The notes beneath the pieces were generated by a model. It saw only the letters and a list, made by a program, of their open reading frames with translations. It made no database searches and had not been told where the DNA came from. This document shows, in pieces, positions 1 to 8,865 of a stretch of DNA of 64,000 bases. The stretch spans positions 6,736,501 through 6,800,500 of the forward strand of contig NC_013037.1 of assembly GCF_000023125.1 (NCBI RefSeq). Direction: 5' to 3'. The DNA is from Dyadobacter fermentans DSM 18053 (GTDB lineage: Bacteria > Bacteroidota > Bacteroidia > Cytophagales > Spirosomataceae). The position numbers and the translations under genes are program-made. Every line of letters begins with the position of its first letter. Positions within the stretch are counted from its first letter, which is position 1.

Positions 1-1916
1 GAGCCTGATAAAGTGTAAGACTCCTGCCACGTATAACTATTCGAATTGAACACTCTTTCACCCGGAGCATCAAAGACGCCGTTATGGTTGAAGTCAATCC
101 AGATCGAAGTAGAGGTCGATCCGAAGGCCCCGCACGCTGTGTTAGTTACAGAATAAGGAATAGGTACCGTTAAAGCCAAATCCGGCGGTGCAAGCAGCGT
201 GGTATAATCGGAATATTTTTTTAAAACGGACCCCGGACCGCCGGTTTGGCCGCAACCGGAAGAATTGTTTAGAGTACCAACGGTAACATTGGACACACTT
301 TCGCCAATGGATTCAGTCGAGGCCGAGGTACAAGCGCAGTACAGGTAGGGGGCATTTACAACTGCGGGAACGGATGCGGTTGTTTGCGCGCTATTGGGAC
401 ATGTTACATCACAGTAGTAAGTATCCGCTTTTGTAATTGACGCAGTGTAAGTCTCATTTGTTGCGCCGATAATCGGACCGTCGCTGTTATACCATTGATA
501 TGTGTTTCCGGTAGTGGTAATCGAAGGAGTTAAAGAAAAAGTAAAACTTACATCCGGGCAAACCTCGTTTTGAGTGGCTACTGTGGTCGCTTGAATCGGG
601 CTGCCGCTACAAACGGGAGGCGAAAGAATATTCACGAGGTAGTCTTCCGTTTCGCCTTCTTCATATTCCCCACATGCCGAAATCATTTCTTCCTGCCCGT
701 ATCTTGTAATGACCCTCATCCGGGTGATCCCGGTTAACGATGTCGACGGAATCTTGAAGGAACCGTTGAGAACATGACTTCCAAAGCGGGAGCCCGTAGA
801 TTGATATACGCGTTCTTCCGGATACTCAAATATACCGTTTTTGTTATAGTCGATCCAGGCAGAAGTTTGAGTATAGTAATCACTGCTTATATCAACGGAA
901 AAAGGAATGGTGGCAAGCTGGTTAAAGTCCGGTGCGGCCACCAGCGTGGTGAAATCGGAATAGCTGCCCAATATGGACCCCGGCCCTCCTGTTTCATCAA
1001 AATCGGTTGAATGGTTCAGAGATCCTGCTGTTACATTGAGAATTTCCATTCCCGTGTTGTCAATGGCAGCGGAGAGGCAATAGCATTCGGTATAAGTTTT
1101 CAAACTGATTGAGACGGGTGTAGACTGGCCTGTTTGTCCTGTTTGATTACAGGTTACCTGGCAGTAGAAATTATCCGCCTGGGTAATTGTCGCCGTGTAA
1201 GTCCTGCCGGTTGCGCCAGTAATCGGACCGGCATTATTGTACCATTGATAGCTTATTCCGATTTCATCAATATCGAGCAATGACCTGGACGAAAGCGAGA
1301 AGTCAATCACTGAATTAAGGCATACTGTTGTTTGTGCGGTTGTTGTGTTGCCCAGCTCGGGTACGCCCGTACACAGCAAGGGTTCCACTATATTAATCGT
1401 ATAATCTTCCGTTTCACTCCCCTGATAATCATCGCAGGGGATTATATCCGCGTTTTTTGAAGTTATTATTCTCATGCGGGTTAATCCCAACAACGCGGTT
1501 TCCGGAATTTTGAGTGAATCGGAGATGGTGAAATGAGACGCGAAAAGGCGGCCTGATTGAAAAACGCGTTCATCAGCCTCTTCAAAACTGCCATTGTGGT
1601 TCAAATCGATCCAGATGGTCACATAAGAAGATCCGTAAGAGGGCCCGCAAAGCGCGATGTCCACAGAAAACGGGATATTGTTTAATTGAGGAAGCGATAT
1701 CGGTGTGAGGTCAGTGTAGTTGGAATACCTGCCAGGTATGGAGCCGGTACCTGCCGTTTGGTTGCAGCCGGAGGAATTATTCAGTGCGCCGATTGTGACA
1801 TTGACGATGTCTTGGTTCGAGTCGGATGTTGAAGCGGAAGCGCAGTAATTTTGCGCATAAATTCTGCCGCTGGCCGTAAAAATCAAAAAAAGGTATAGCG
1901 CCAACCGCCTGAACAT
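1..1916 (-). CDS. Secreted GEVED/Ig-like repeat surface protein (C-terminus outside window)
   Basis: The reverse strand is open from 1916 to the left edge, so the C-terminus is missing. From the chosen ATG the product begins with a signal peptide (MFRRLALY, hydrophobic core, cleavage near YAQ). GEVED-type modules of about 150 residues then alternate with Ig-like modules of about 90 residues. Each GEVED module shows WIDxNxNGxFE, an ERVxxS motif and a GETEDY or GSETEDY signature; each Ig-like module shows YQWYN followed by GAT and TYTA or TYYC. Two full GEVED copies and the start of a third are visible. Such proteins are cell-surface or secreted in Bacteroidota, and the missing end may carry a type IX sorting domain (inference). 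An in-frame ATG at 2039 would add 41 residues before the signal peptide; 1916 is preferred because it puts the signal peptide first. No enzymatic function is visible. Confidence 0.85.
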   Translation of the reverse strand, partial: MFRRLALYLFLIFTASGRIYAQNYCASASTSDSNQDIVNVTIGALNNSSGCNQTAGTGSIPGRYSNYTDLTPISLPQLNNIPFSVDIALCGPSYGSSYVTIWIDLNHNGSFEEADERVFQSGRLFASHFTISDSLKIPETALLGLTRMRIITSKNADIIPCDDYQGSETEDYTINIVEPLLCTGVPELGNTTTAQTTVCLNSVIDFSLSSRSLLDIDEIGISYQWYNNAGPITGATGRTYTATITQADNFYCQVTCNQTGQTGQSTPVSISLKTYTECYCLSAAIDNTGMEILNVTAGSLNHSTDFDETGGPGSILGSYSDFTTLVAAPDFNQLATIPFSVDISSDYYTQTSAWIDYNKNGIFEYPEERVYQSTGSRFGSHVLNGSFKIPSTSLTGITRMRVITRYGQEEMISACGEYEEGETEDYLVNILSPPVCSGSPIQATTVATQNEVCPDVSFTFSLTPSITTTGNTYQWYNSDGPIIGATNETYTASITKADTYYCDVTCPNSAQTTASVPAVVNAPYLYCACTSASTESIGESVSNVTVGTLNNSSGCGQTGGPGSVLKKYSDYTTLLAPPDLALTVPIPYSVTNTACGAFGSTSTSIWIDFNHNGVFDAPGERVFNSNSYTWQESYTLSG

Positions 1917-2039
1917 CCCTGAAGAGTGAGAAAACGGCCCGCCGGCAGATTTATGTTGGCCTGCGCTGCCTTTCGGAACCGCTATTGGTTTGAAGGCGCG
2001 GCAGGGTGAAATAATGGATGTTTTTTTACCTATTTCCAT

Positions 2040-2804
2040 TGTATTGTGAAGAGTTTAGGTTAAAAACTGCGGTAGGGGGCTTGCATCCGGAATCCCGGTT
2101 CCGGTTTCGCCACGCGAATGCAGTGCGAAACATGGAACAGAGACGAACAACGTTGAGTAATTTCCTTCGTAAAAGGTGATAATAGATGCAAAAATAGCCG
2201 ACATAACTGCCGGTAACAATAGCAAATTCTTGCTACGCTGGGTGGCGTACTAATCCCTGAACTGACCGTTCACGCACAAGGATTTGTGAGGTAGCAGAAA
2301 TGCAACATCCTGGTTGCGTCATCAATGGCGCAACCGGTTTTCATCCTGGTTAAAACAAAAAGAGCATCGAAAAACTGCCCTGCCAAAGCAGCTAGGTCGA
2401 TATTGATCCGCTTAAATAGTCAGATGCACCGGCTGTTCAAAAACTGCCATATGTATCTGCCAATCGATGCTGGTGAGCACTCGCTTCATTCCCCTTCAGC
2501 CCAAAATGCAACGCCCCCCAAAAGAGGGATACCATGGCAACTGCAAATTGACTCACTTTGCGATACTATGGAAAAGATTTTACAAACTATTTCGATCGAT
2601 GGCGTGAGTCGAAACTTATACTTCCGCAATAGTATTGCTCTTCGCTTGGACCATGCGGTTTTATGGACGATCTCTGCCACGAATATGACCGGTCGAATAA
2701 TGCACATGTATACCCGGCGACCGGATACCATTCCCTACTCTTATTCTATCACTAGGTCCGAAGACGAAATTTATCCTGTTTGACGGCTACATACCTATTT
2801 GAAA
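2040..2804. other. Long intergenic region, no convincing gene
   Basis: About 760 bases separate the divergent GEVED and LRR genes. A 152-codon reading frame (2325-2783, plus) and an 81-codon frame on the other strand show no recognisable domain, signal peptide or family motif. A stem-loop with 7-bp arms GGTTGCG/CGCAACC lies at 2312-2335. The stretch could be decayed coding DNA or a long regulatory spacer; the sequence does not decide. Confidence 0.4.
2189..2219 (-). promoter_or_regulatory. Possible Bacteroidota-type promoter for the GEVED protein gene
   Basis: On the reverse strand TATTTTTG (2196-2189) matches the Bacteroidota -7 consensus TAnnTTTG. A TTG lies 20 bases upstream (2219-2217), a spacing that fits the -33 element. 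It is about 150 bases before the 2039 ATG and 270 before 1916. This is a motif match only. Confidence 0.3.
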
Positions 2805-4247
2805 ATGAAAAAACTATTTCCGTTCGTCGCGTTCCTTTTTCTGTGTCGCACTGGTTGGTCACAGTGTCCGGCTTCTGCATCCACCAGAATCGATTTCAAT
2901 ACACAGGCTTCAATTGCCGAGTTCAAAGCAAATTATCCGAATTGCACCGCGATACCAGGTCTTGTCAATATAGAGGGTGCTGATATTACAGATCTGTCCG
3001 ACCTGTCCCAAATCACGAGCATGGGAAGAGAGTTGATCATCGTAGGCACGAGTATTGCGAACCTGAACGGCCTTAACAATTTGACCAATGTAACAAACGG
3101 GCTGCAGATAGTAGCGAATGCATCCCTCACTTCACTGACAGGGATTGGGAATATCAACGAGCTTTGGCTCAGATTGGATGGTAACGACGCGCTGACCAGT
3201 CTTGCAGGGATGGAAGATTTCACCACAATCCACACACTGACGATAGATGCTAATTCCCTCACCAGCCTGAGCGGACTCAATAACCTGACTACCGTCACCA
3301 ATGTATTCCAAATATCGAACGGGACGCCCATTACTAACCTGACAGGACTGGAAAGTCTTACCCGCGCAAACAAGATAAGCTTTCAAAACCTGACTTCGCT
3401 GTCGGATGTAAGCGCACTCGGCAATTTAATTGTCGTGGATGATTGGCTCCAGATTGTGAATTGCCCGATGCTATCCAACTTGAACGGTTTGTCGAAGTTA
3501 GAGCAGATCGGAGATCTAATTCTATTCGGGAATTCGTCCCTGGTTTCTCTGGCAGGCCTTTCGAACCTGCGAGAAATAACCAATTCATTAACTATTCATA
3601 CTAACGTTCAACTGAGTGAATGTGCAATAAGTGCTGTCTGTGATTATATAAGCGTGCCCGATGCGTCGGCAAACATTACCGGTAATTCGGGTACTTGCGC
3701 CGATGAAGATGCCGTGCTCGCAGCCTGTGCTGCATTGCCTGTTACATTGATCAGTTTCAACGCTGCCGAGGAAGCCGGACAGGCACATCTTGCCTGGGAG
3801 ACAGCGGAGGAAATCAACAGCAGGAGTTTTGATATTGAGAAGAGCCCGGACGCCAAAAATTGGCATACTATCGGGTCCGTTTTAGCGATGGGAAATAGCC
3901 AACAGCTTAACAAATATTCTTTTACAGATCAATACCCCTTTCCCTCTATCAATTATTACAGGTTGCGGTCGGAGGATCTGGATGGATCTTATAGTATTAG
4001 CAAGATTGTTTCCGTGGTCATGTCGGGTGAAAATCAGCCTGTGACATACCCTATGCCGGCTGTAAACGGTGTCTGGATAAAGGGGGTAGCAAATAGCAGC
4101 GCAGAACTACTCAATGTGCATGGAAATGTAATCAAGACCTGGACCATAACTAATGAAAAAAACTATCTTGAAATGGGATCACTGTCACCTGGGCTATATT
4201 TGATACGGCTCAGCGGTCAGACGACGCTGCGGATAGTCAAGAAGTGA
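2805..4247 (+). CDS. Secreted leucine-rich-repeat (receptor L-domain-like) protein with type IX sorting tail
   Basis: The 480-residue product starts at the ATG at 2805; an in-frame TTG two codons earlier is less likely. Residues 1-20 form a signal peptide (MKKLFPFVAFLFL, cleavage near WSQ). Residues about 40-270 hold irregular leucine-rich repeats of the receptor-L-domain type, with recurring SLTSLxGLxNLT and I-x-DLxLFGN patterns. A segment from about 310 (LPVTLISFNAAEEAGQAHL, then WETAEE) is the Ig-like linker common in type IX substrates. The C-terminus (LSPGLYLIRL, then basic VKK) resembles a type A sorting domain, so the protein is probably exported by type IX secretion and held at the cell surface. 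The ligand is unknown. It stands alone. Confidence 0.85.
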   Translation: MKKLFPFVAFLFLCRTGWSQCPASASTRIDFNTQASIAEFKANYPNCTAIPGLVNIEGADITDLSDLSQITSMGRELIIVGTSIANLNGLNNLTNVTNGLQIVANASLTSLTGIGNINELWLRLDGNDALTSLAGMEDFTTIHTLTIDANSLTSLSGLNNLTTVTNVFQISNGTPITNLTGLESLTRANKISFQNLTSLSDVSALGNLIVVDDWLQIVNCPMLSNLNGLSKLEQIGDLILFGNSSLVSLAGLSNLREITNSLTIHTNVQLSECAISAVCDYISVPDASANITGNSGTCADEDAVLAACAALPVTLISFNAAEEAGQAHLAWETAEEINSRSFDIEKSPDAKNWHTIGSVLAMGNSQQLNKYSFTDQYPFPSINYYRLRSEDLDGSYSISKIVSVVMSGENQPVTYPMPAVNGVWIKGVANSSAELLNVHGNVIKTWTITNEKNYLEMGSLSPGLYLIRLSGQTTLRIVKK

Positions 4248-4508
4248 GAATTTTGACCCGGAGACCAATCAGGTTGTTTCCTGTGCAGTGAATCCAGTAG
4301 CTTTGGAATAATTCGAAAGTGCGGACGAATTGACAGAGGCTATCGAGATGATGTTGGCGAATGTAAGAAAATTACCCTTTTAGAAGCCTCGGAAATCGAC
4401 AAGGAAATTGTTTAGAAAGGGGAGGCCCCTCAGTGCGTGGGCCCTAGCTTTCCGGACTCGTCCAACAAATTCTTGTTTAGCCATCCTTTGGTCAAACCCT
4501 TAAAAACT
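4248..4508. other. Intergenic stretch with no recognised feature
   Basis: About 260 bases between the LRR gene and the tRNA terminator. No open frame of note and no strong hairpin were seen. Confidence 0.4.
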
Positions 4509-4542
4509 AAACCCCTGAAAATCATATGATTTCAGGGGTTTT
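4509..4542 (-). terminator. Terminator following tRNA-Leu
   Basis: An almost perfect inverted repeat has arms ACCCCTGAAA-ATCAT and ATGAT-TTCAGGGGT with one bulged base. On the reverse strand it is followed by a T-rich run. It begins 3 bases after the tRNA 3' end and may work in both directions. Confidence 0.75.
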
Positions 4543-4545
4543 CCG

Positions 4546-4629
4546 TACCCAGAGCCGGAGTCGAACCGGCACGAGTGTTACCTCATTGGTGTTTGAGACC
4601 AACGCGTCTACCGATTCCGCCATCTGGGC
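4546..4629 (-). tRNA. tRNA-Leu (anticodon CAA)
   Basis: The reverse strand folds as a cloverleaf of 84 bases. The acceptor stem is GCCCAGA/TCTGGGT, discriminator A. The anticodon stem TTGGT/ACCAA encloses the loop CTCAAAC (anticodon CAA, reads UUG). A long variable arm is present, as expected for a class II tRNA, and the T arm is GCCGG-TTCGACT-CCGGC. CCA is not encoded. A terminator follows directly. Confidence 0.93.
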
Positions 4630-4744
4630 ATTGATCTTCTGGGTTGGGAGTGCAAAAGTAGACAGAAAAAGAGATTAAGCAAGCCCTGAATGCAAATTTT
4701 CAGAAGTTTTTTGATGAAATAATCAATGCCTCCGTCTAACCTGC

Positions 4745-5989
4745 TTATTCATAGCGCAATGCTTCAATGGGGTCGAGGCGGGATGCTTTGATCGCCGGGT
4801 AAATGCCCGACAGCACGCCTACCATCACGCAGATGGCAATGCCGATGGCCATCCACAGCCACGGCACCACAAATGTGCTGGTGTCGCTGATCACGCCCGT
4901 GATCGCGTTCCCTACAATGATGCCCAGGATGAGGCCCCCAATGCCGCCAAGGATGCAAACCACGATCGCCTCGATCAGGAATTGCATGCGGATTACGCGC
5001 GGCGTGGCACCCAGCGATTTGCGGATGCCGATTTCACGTGTCCGTTCGGTAACCGAAACCAGCATGATATTCATTAATGCAATGGAAGCGCCCAGCAGTG
5101 TGACGGTGCCGATCACGAAGCCCCCGATGCGCAGGTAGCCGCTGATGCTCTCAAAATCCTTTACCATAGCATCGGCACGGTCGATCGCGAACGAGTCTTC
5201 TTTGCCGAGCTCGTCGTTGCGGATGCGGCGCATGATGCCGCGTGCTTCTTCGACGATCAGGTCGCCGTTCGCGGCATTCGGCGCCGAAGCGGTGATGTTG
5301 TAGCTGAGCGCGCGGTTGGCGGCAAGGCCGCGGCCGTTGTCCAGCGGAATAAGTATGAGCCGGTCGGAATCGTTGTTGCCGCCGAGCGACCCCTTTTTTT
5401 GCAGCACGCCCACCACCTTGTACCGGCTGCCCATGAAGGTGATCTCCTTGTTGATCGGATCGTCGCGTTCAAAAAGTTTTCGCGCAATTTCCTGACCGAG
5501 TACTGCAACATTCAGGGATTTTTCGAGGTCATTCTTGTCGAGGTTCCGGCCCAGGTCGATTTTGTAGCCGTTAATGCCCAGGTACTGATCGTCCGAGCCG
5601 ACTACGCTGCTGTTCGGGTTGGTTTTGTTGCTGCGGTAGTTGACCTGCACCGCGCCCGCAATGTTGGCCGACAGCGATGCCGTGGCGTCGTACGAAGCCT
5701 TGAACTTCTCGGCGAAGGTTTTGGCCTGGCGGTAGGTGACGGGCGGATATTGTTTGCTGCGGCGGCCTCCGCTGCGGAACTCATCATCGTCGCGGTTGCG
5801 GACGGTGAATGTGTTGGCGCCGAGATCGGCAAAGCTGTTGTTGACCGAGCCTTGTATGCCGTCGATGGCCGTGAGAATGCCCACGAGGGAAGTGATACCG
5901 ATTGCGATGATCATGGCCGTGAGCACGGTCCGCAGCAGGTTACTCTGGATTGAACGCAGGCCTTCTTCGATATTTTCGCGTATAATCAT
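4745..5989 (-). CDS. MacB/FtsX-type ABC transporter permease
   Basis: The 414-residue protein has the MacB architecture. An N-terminal membrane segment (about residues 20-42) is followed by a periplasmic MacB_PCD domain (about 45-270). Three C-terminal membrane helices form the FtsX domain, with the cytoplasmic signature RTREIGIRKSLGAT near 320 and a terminal SRLDPIEALRYE. Members pair with a lipoprotein-releasing or macrolide-type ATPase in tripartite efflux or lipoprotein-transport systems. No ATPase or adaptor gene is adjacent, so its partner must be encoded elsewhere, possibly the MacB-like ATPase at 10.4 kb. It is divergent from the next gene with about 160 bases between them. Substrate unknown. 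Confidence 0.9.
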   Translation of the reverse strand: MIIRENIEEGLRSIQSNLLRTVLTAMIIAIGITSLVGILTAIDGIQGSVNNSFADLGANTFTVRNRDDDEFRSGGRRSKQYPPVTYRQAKTFAEKFKASYDATASLSANIAGAVQVNYRSNKTNPNSSVVGSDDQYLGINGYKIDLGRNLDKNDLEKSLNVAVLGQEIARKLFERDDPINKEITFMGSRYKVVGVLQKKGSLGGNNDSDRLILIPLDNGRGLAANRALSYNITASAPNAANGDLIVEEARGIMRRIRNDELGKEDSFAIDRADAMVKDFESISGYLRIGGFVIGTVTLLGASIALMNIMLVSVTERTREIGIRKSLGATPRVIRMQFLIEAIVVCILGGIGGLILGIIVGNAITGVISDTSTFVVPWLWMAIGIAICVMVGVLSGIYPAIKASRLDPIEALRYE

Positions 5990-6147
5990 GGCATTGACGG
6001 TTGGCGCACCAGAAACAGGGTTTGGTCGTTAGTAAGGAAGTCGGAACAGACTTTGAGCGTCGGAAACCGGTACGAGATTTGTGGTAAATTTCGGAACGTC
6101 ACGGTTTCTTTACTATATTTAATGTTTACCTGAATGTAAAACTGCGC

Positions 6148-7434
6148 ATGAAACTCCAAAGAATCAAACCAGTGATACGCCTGTATATCCCGCTCGTCAT
6201 TTTTTTGATCGGCTCGCTGAATGCGATGGCAAACCGCCTGCTGATCCCGATGGACGCGTCGCAGAAAAACCATTTGAAGGCTTACGGCATATCTTTCTGG
6301 ATACTGAAAAATTATGAAATGGAAATGGACTGGCTCCTCAACTATCGGGGCGGCAGTTTTATGGTCGCTTATAACCAGCAGTTTGCATCGGAAATGACCG
6401 TACGTGGCGTAAGTTACGAAGTGATTTCGGACGCCGCCGCGGGACAGATATTGAACCAGATCGCCGCGCCCGATGTGAATATGGACGCCGTGAAACTGCA
6501 AAAGGCACCCCGCATTGCGGTGTATTCTCCCAAATCCAAACTTCCCTGGGACGATGCCGTGACCCTGGTGCTTACCTATGCCGAAATTCCCTACGATGTG
6601 GTGTACGACGATGAGGTGCTGAACAACAAACTACCCGAATACGACTGGCTGCACCTGCATCACGAGGACTTTACCGGCCAGTTCGGCAAATTCTTCCAAT
6701 ACAAGGATTACCCCTGGTACCGAGAGCAGAAAAAGGAAGCGGAAGAAACCGCCAACAAATACCAGTTCAATACCGTGCCGCAAATGAAGCTGGCTGTTGC
6801 CAAACGAATTGCCGGGTTTGTGACGGGCGGCGGTTATATGTTCGCGATGTGTAACGCTACGGATACTTTCGACATCGCGCTTGCGGCGGATGGCGTCGAC
6901 ATTGTGGATGCCATGTACGACGGTACCCCGGCTGACCCGGCCGCGAATGCAAAGCTGAACTACGACAATTCCTTCGCATTCCGCGATTTCAAGACGATTC
7001 CCTATCAATACGAGATAGAATTTTCGGATATCGACAACCAGCCCGAAGAGCGCGGCATGATCGAGTCTAACGATTTCTTCTCCCTTTTCCAGTTTTCGGC
7101 GAAATGGGACCCCGTGCCGAGCATGCTGACGCAAAACCACCAAACAATCATTAAAGGCTTTCTCGGACAAACTACCGCATTTAAAAACAAGCTGATCAAA
7201 CCGGAAGTGATCATCCTTGCCGAAAACAAAAATGCCAACGAAGCACGCTACATTCATAGCACACATGGGAAAGGCTTCTTTACATTCTACGGCGGTCATG
7301 ACCCCGAGGATTACCAGCACCGCGTGGGCGAGGAGCCGACCGACCTGAACCTCCATCCCAACTCCGCAGGCTACCGTTTGATCCTGAATAACATCCTCTT
7401 TCCCGCGGCGAAAAAGAAAAAACTTAAAACCTGA
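6148..7434 (+). CDS. Conserved secreted protein, legacy name 'asparagine synthetase B' family
   Basis: This 428-residue protein belongs to a family widespread in Bacteroidota that is often labelled asparagine synthetase B. No N-terminal Cys glutaminase and no PP-loop ATP-binding motif (SGGxDS) are visible, so that label is not supported. A signal peptide covers about residues 1-28. The body has conserved-looking blocks: LLNYRGGSF (about 64-72), YDWLHLHHEDFTGQ (about 166-179), GGYMFAMCNATDTFDIA (about 229-245) and FYGGHDPEDYQHRVG near the end. The alternating beta strands and GGGYMFAMC elbow resemble a class I glutamine-amidotransferase-like fold (inference). The C-terminus is basic (AAKKKKLKT). 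It is monocistronic and ends at a strong terminator. Confidence 0.8.
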   Translation: MKLQRIKPVIRLYIPLVIFLIGSLNAMANRLLIPMDASQKNHLKAYGISFWILKNYEMEMDWLLNYRGGSFMVAYNQQFASEMTVRGVSYEVISDAAAGQILNQIAAPDVNMDAVKLQKAPRIAVYSPKSKLPWDDAVTLVLTYAEIPYDVVYDDEVLNNKLPEYDWLHLHHEDFTGQFGKFFQYKDYPWYREQKKEAEETANKYQFNTVPQMKLAVAKRIAGFVTGGGYMFAMCNATDTFDIALAADGVDIVDAMYDGTPADPAANAKLNYDNSFAFRDFKTIPYQYEIEFSDIDNQPEERGMIESNDFFSLFQFSAKWDPVPSMLTQNHQTIIKGFLGQTTAFKNKLIKPEVIILAENKNANEARYIHSTHGKGFFTFYGGHDPEDYQHRVGEEPTDLNLHPNSAGYRLILNNILFPAAKKKKLKT

Positions 7435-7475
7435 CGGAAAGTTAACACTGGAAGAAAACCGTTTGAAATCACACG

Positions 7476-7507
7476 AACCGTGCGCTATCGCACGGTTTTT
7501 TGTTTTT
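7476..7507 (+). terminator. Rho-independent terminator
   Basis: Stem arms AACCGTGCG and CGCACGGTT with loop CTAT are followed by a run of T (TTTTTGTTTTT). It lies 41 bases after the stop codon of the preceding gene. Confidence 0.9.
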
Positions 7508-7620
7508 ATTAATGGGTTTAAGTGATTGATTTATAGTGTATTAAATATTGGCACGGATTTCGGATAAATGAAGGCGTATTAGCCATGAATTTTTACTGAA
7601 AACCTCCAATTGAAATCCAC

Positions 7621-8865
7621 ATGGATCGGGAAATTGCTCCGGAATATGTCCAACAAACGAGGAACCGCCGATGGCTCGCTGTCGCGGCGGTGGTGCTGGG
7701 GCTAGCTGCCCTGTTTTATTTTTTCAAAAAGTCACTTTCCAGCACGCTCGAAAGTTCACGTGTAAGAACCGGGACGGTCGAGACCGGCGATGTCGAGAAC
7801 ACGCTGACGGCCTCGGGAGAGATCATTCCGGCTTACGAGCAGATCTTCGCCAGCCCGATCCGCGCGAGCATCAAACGCATTTTGCTTACGCCCGGCACAC
7901 GGGTGCAGCCCGGACAGGCGATTGTGGAGCTGGACAAGTCGTTGACAGAAATCGAGTTTGGCCGCTATGAGGACCAGCTCGAACTGAAAAAGAACGGCGT
8001 TGACCAGCTGCGTATGAAGCTGAATAAGGATTTGTACGATGCCGAGATTAATGACAGGATCAAGTCTTTGAATATCAATAAACTGAAAGCGGATTTTGAG
8101 GATGCCAAACGGTTGCAGAAAGTCGGTGGCGGCACCGTTGAGGACATTACGCGGGCGGAGAATGCACTGAAAATCGCGGAACTGGAAAAGAAACAGCTGG
8201 AAAACGACTTGAAATACAACCGGGAGTCGATGGGTGCCAGCCTGCGCGAAACGGAACTCGGCGTGCAGATCGAGGGCAAAAACTTGCAGGAATTGCAGCA
8301 TAAGCTCAAAATGGCGGACATCATCGCCGATCGCCCGGGCGTGCTGACGTGGGTGAACGAAAACATCGGATCATCGGTGAACGAGGGTGAAATGCTTGCC
8401 AAAGTGGCGGATCTGGGGAGTTTCCGGGTGGAAGGCAGTTGTTCGGATGTGTATGCGGACCAGGTGAAGGCTGGCCTCGGCGCGATCATCCGGATCAACG
8501 AATCGCATTTGCGCGGCACGATTACGCAGGTGAAACCGGCTGTGAAAGACGGCGTAATCGGGTTCACGATCCAGCTCGATAATGCACGCAACGAATCGCT
8601 GAGGCCCAATATGAAGGTGGAAGTGTATGTAATAACCACCAAAAGTGCCCGGACCCTGCGCGTGGCCAATGGCCCGACGTTTACCGGCAAGCGGAAACAG
8701 TACGTGTACGTCGTTGAAAAAGGCATGGCGCGCCGCCGCGAAATCGAAACGGGCCTTTCCAATTTTGATTATGTAGAGATCAAAAGCGGCTTGAAACCGG
8801 GCGAGAAGGTCATTTTGACCAATATGAATGAGTACGAACACCTCGAAGAGCTGACCATTCAATGA
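7621..8865 (+). CDS. HlyD-family periplasmic adaptor (efflux membrane fusion protein)
   Basis: The 414-residue protein has one N-terminal membrane anchor (about residues 19-36, AVAAVVLGLAALFYFF). A biotinyl-lipoyl-like half motif follows (VRTGTVETGDVENTLTASGE). A long helical hairpin spans about 115-225, and a beta-barrel and membrane-proximal domain follow (RPGVLTWVNENIGSSVNEGE; LKPGEKVIL near the end). It would bridge an inner-membrane ABC transporter to the TolC-like protein encoded next; the two reading frames overlap by 4 bases. It heads a locus continuing into a MacB-type ATPase, two permeases and a two-component system, all on the same strand. Start is the only reasonable ATG. Confidence 0.93.
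   Translation: MDREIAPEYVQQTRNRRWLAVAAVVLGLAALFYFFKKSLSSTLESSRVRTGTVETGDVENTLTASGEIIPAYEQIFASPIRASIKRILLTPGTRVQPGQAIVELDKSLTEIEFGRYEDQLELKKNGVDQLRMKLNKDLYDAEINDRIKSLNINKLKADFEDAKRLQKVGGGTVEDITRAENALKIAELEKKQLENDLKYNRESMGASLRETELGVQIEGKNLQELQHKLKMADIIADRPGVLTWVNENIGSSVNEGEMLAKVADLGSFRVEGSCSDVYADQVKAGLGAIIRINESHLRGTITQVKPAVKDGVIGFTIQLDNARNESLRPNMKVEVYVITTKSARTLRVANGPTFTGKRKQYVYVVEKGMARRREIETGLSNFDYVEIKSGLKPGEKVILTNMNEYEHLEELTIQ

Noticed and set aside
5399..5953. Open frame of 184 codons antisense to the MacB-like permease
   Set aside because: Lies wholly within a clearly coding gene, with no recognisable motif; typical GC-driven shadow frame.
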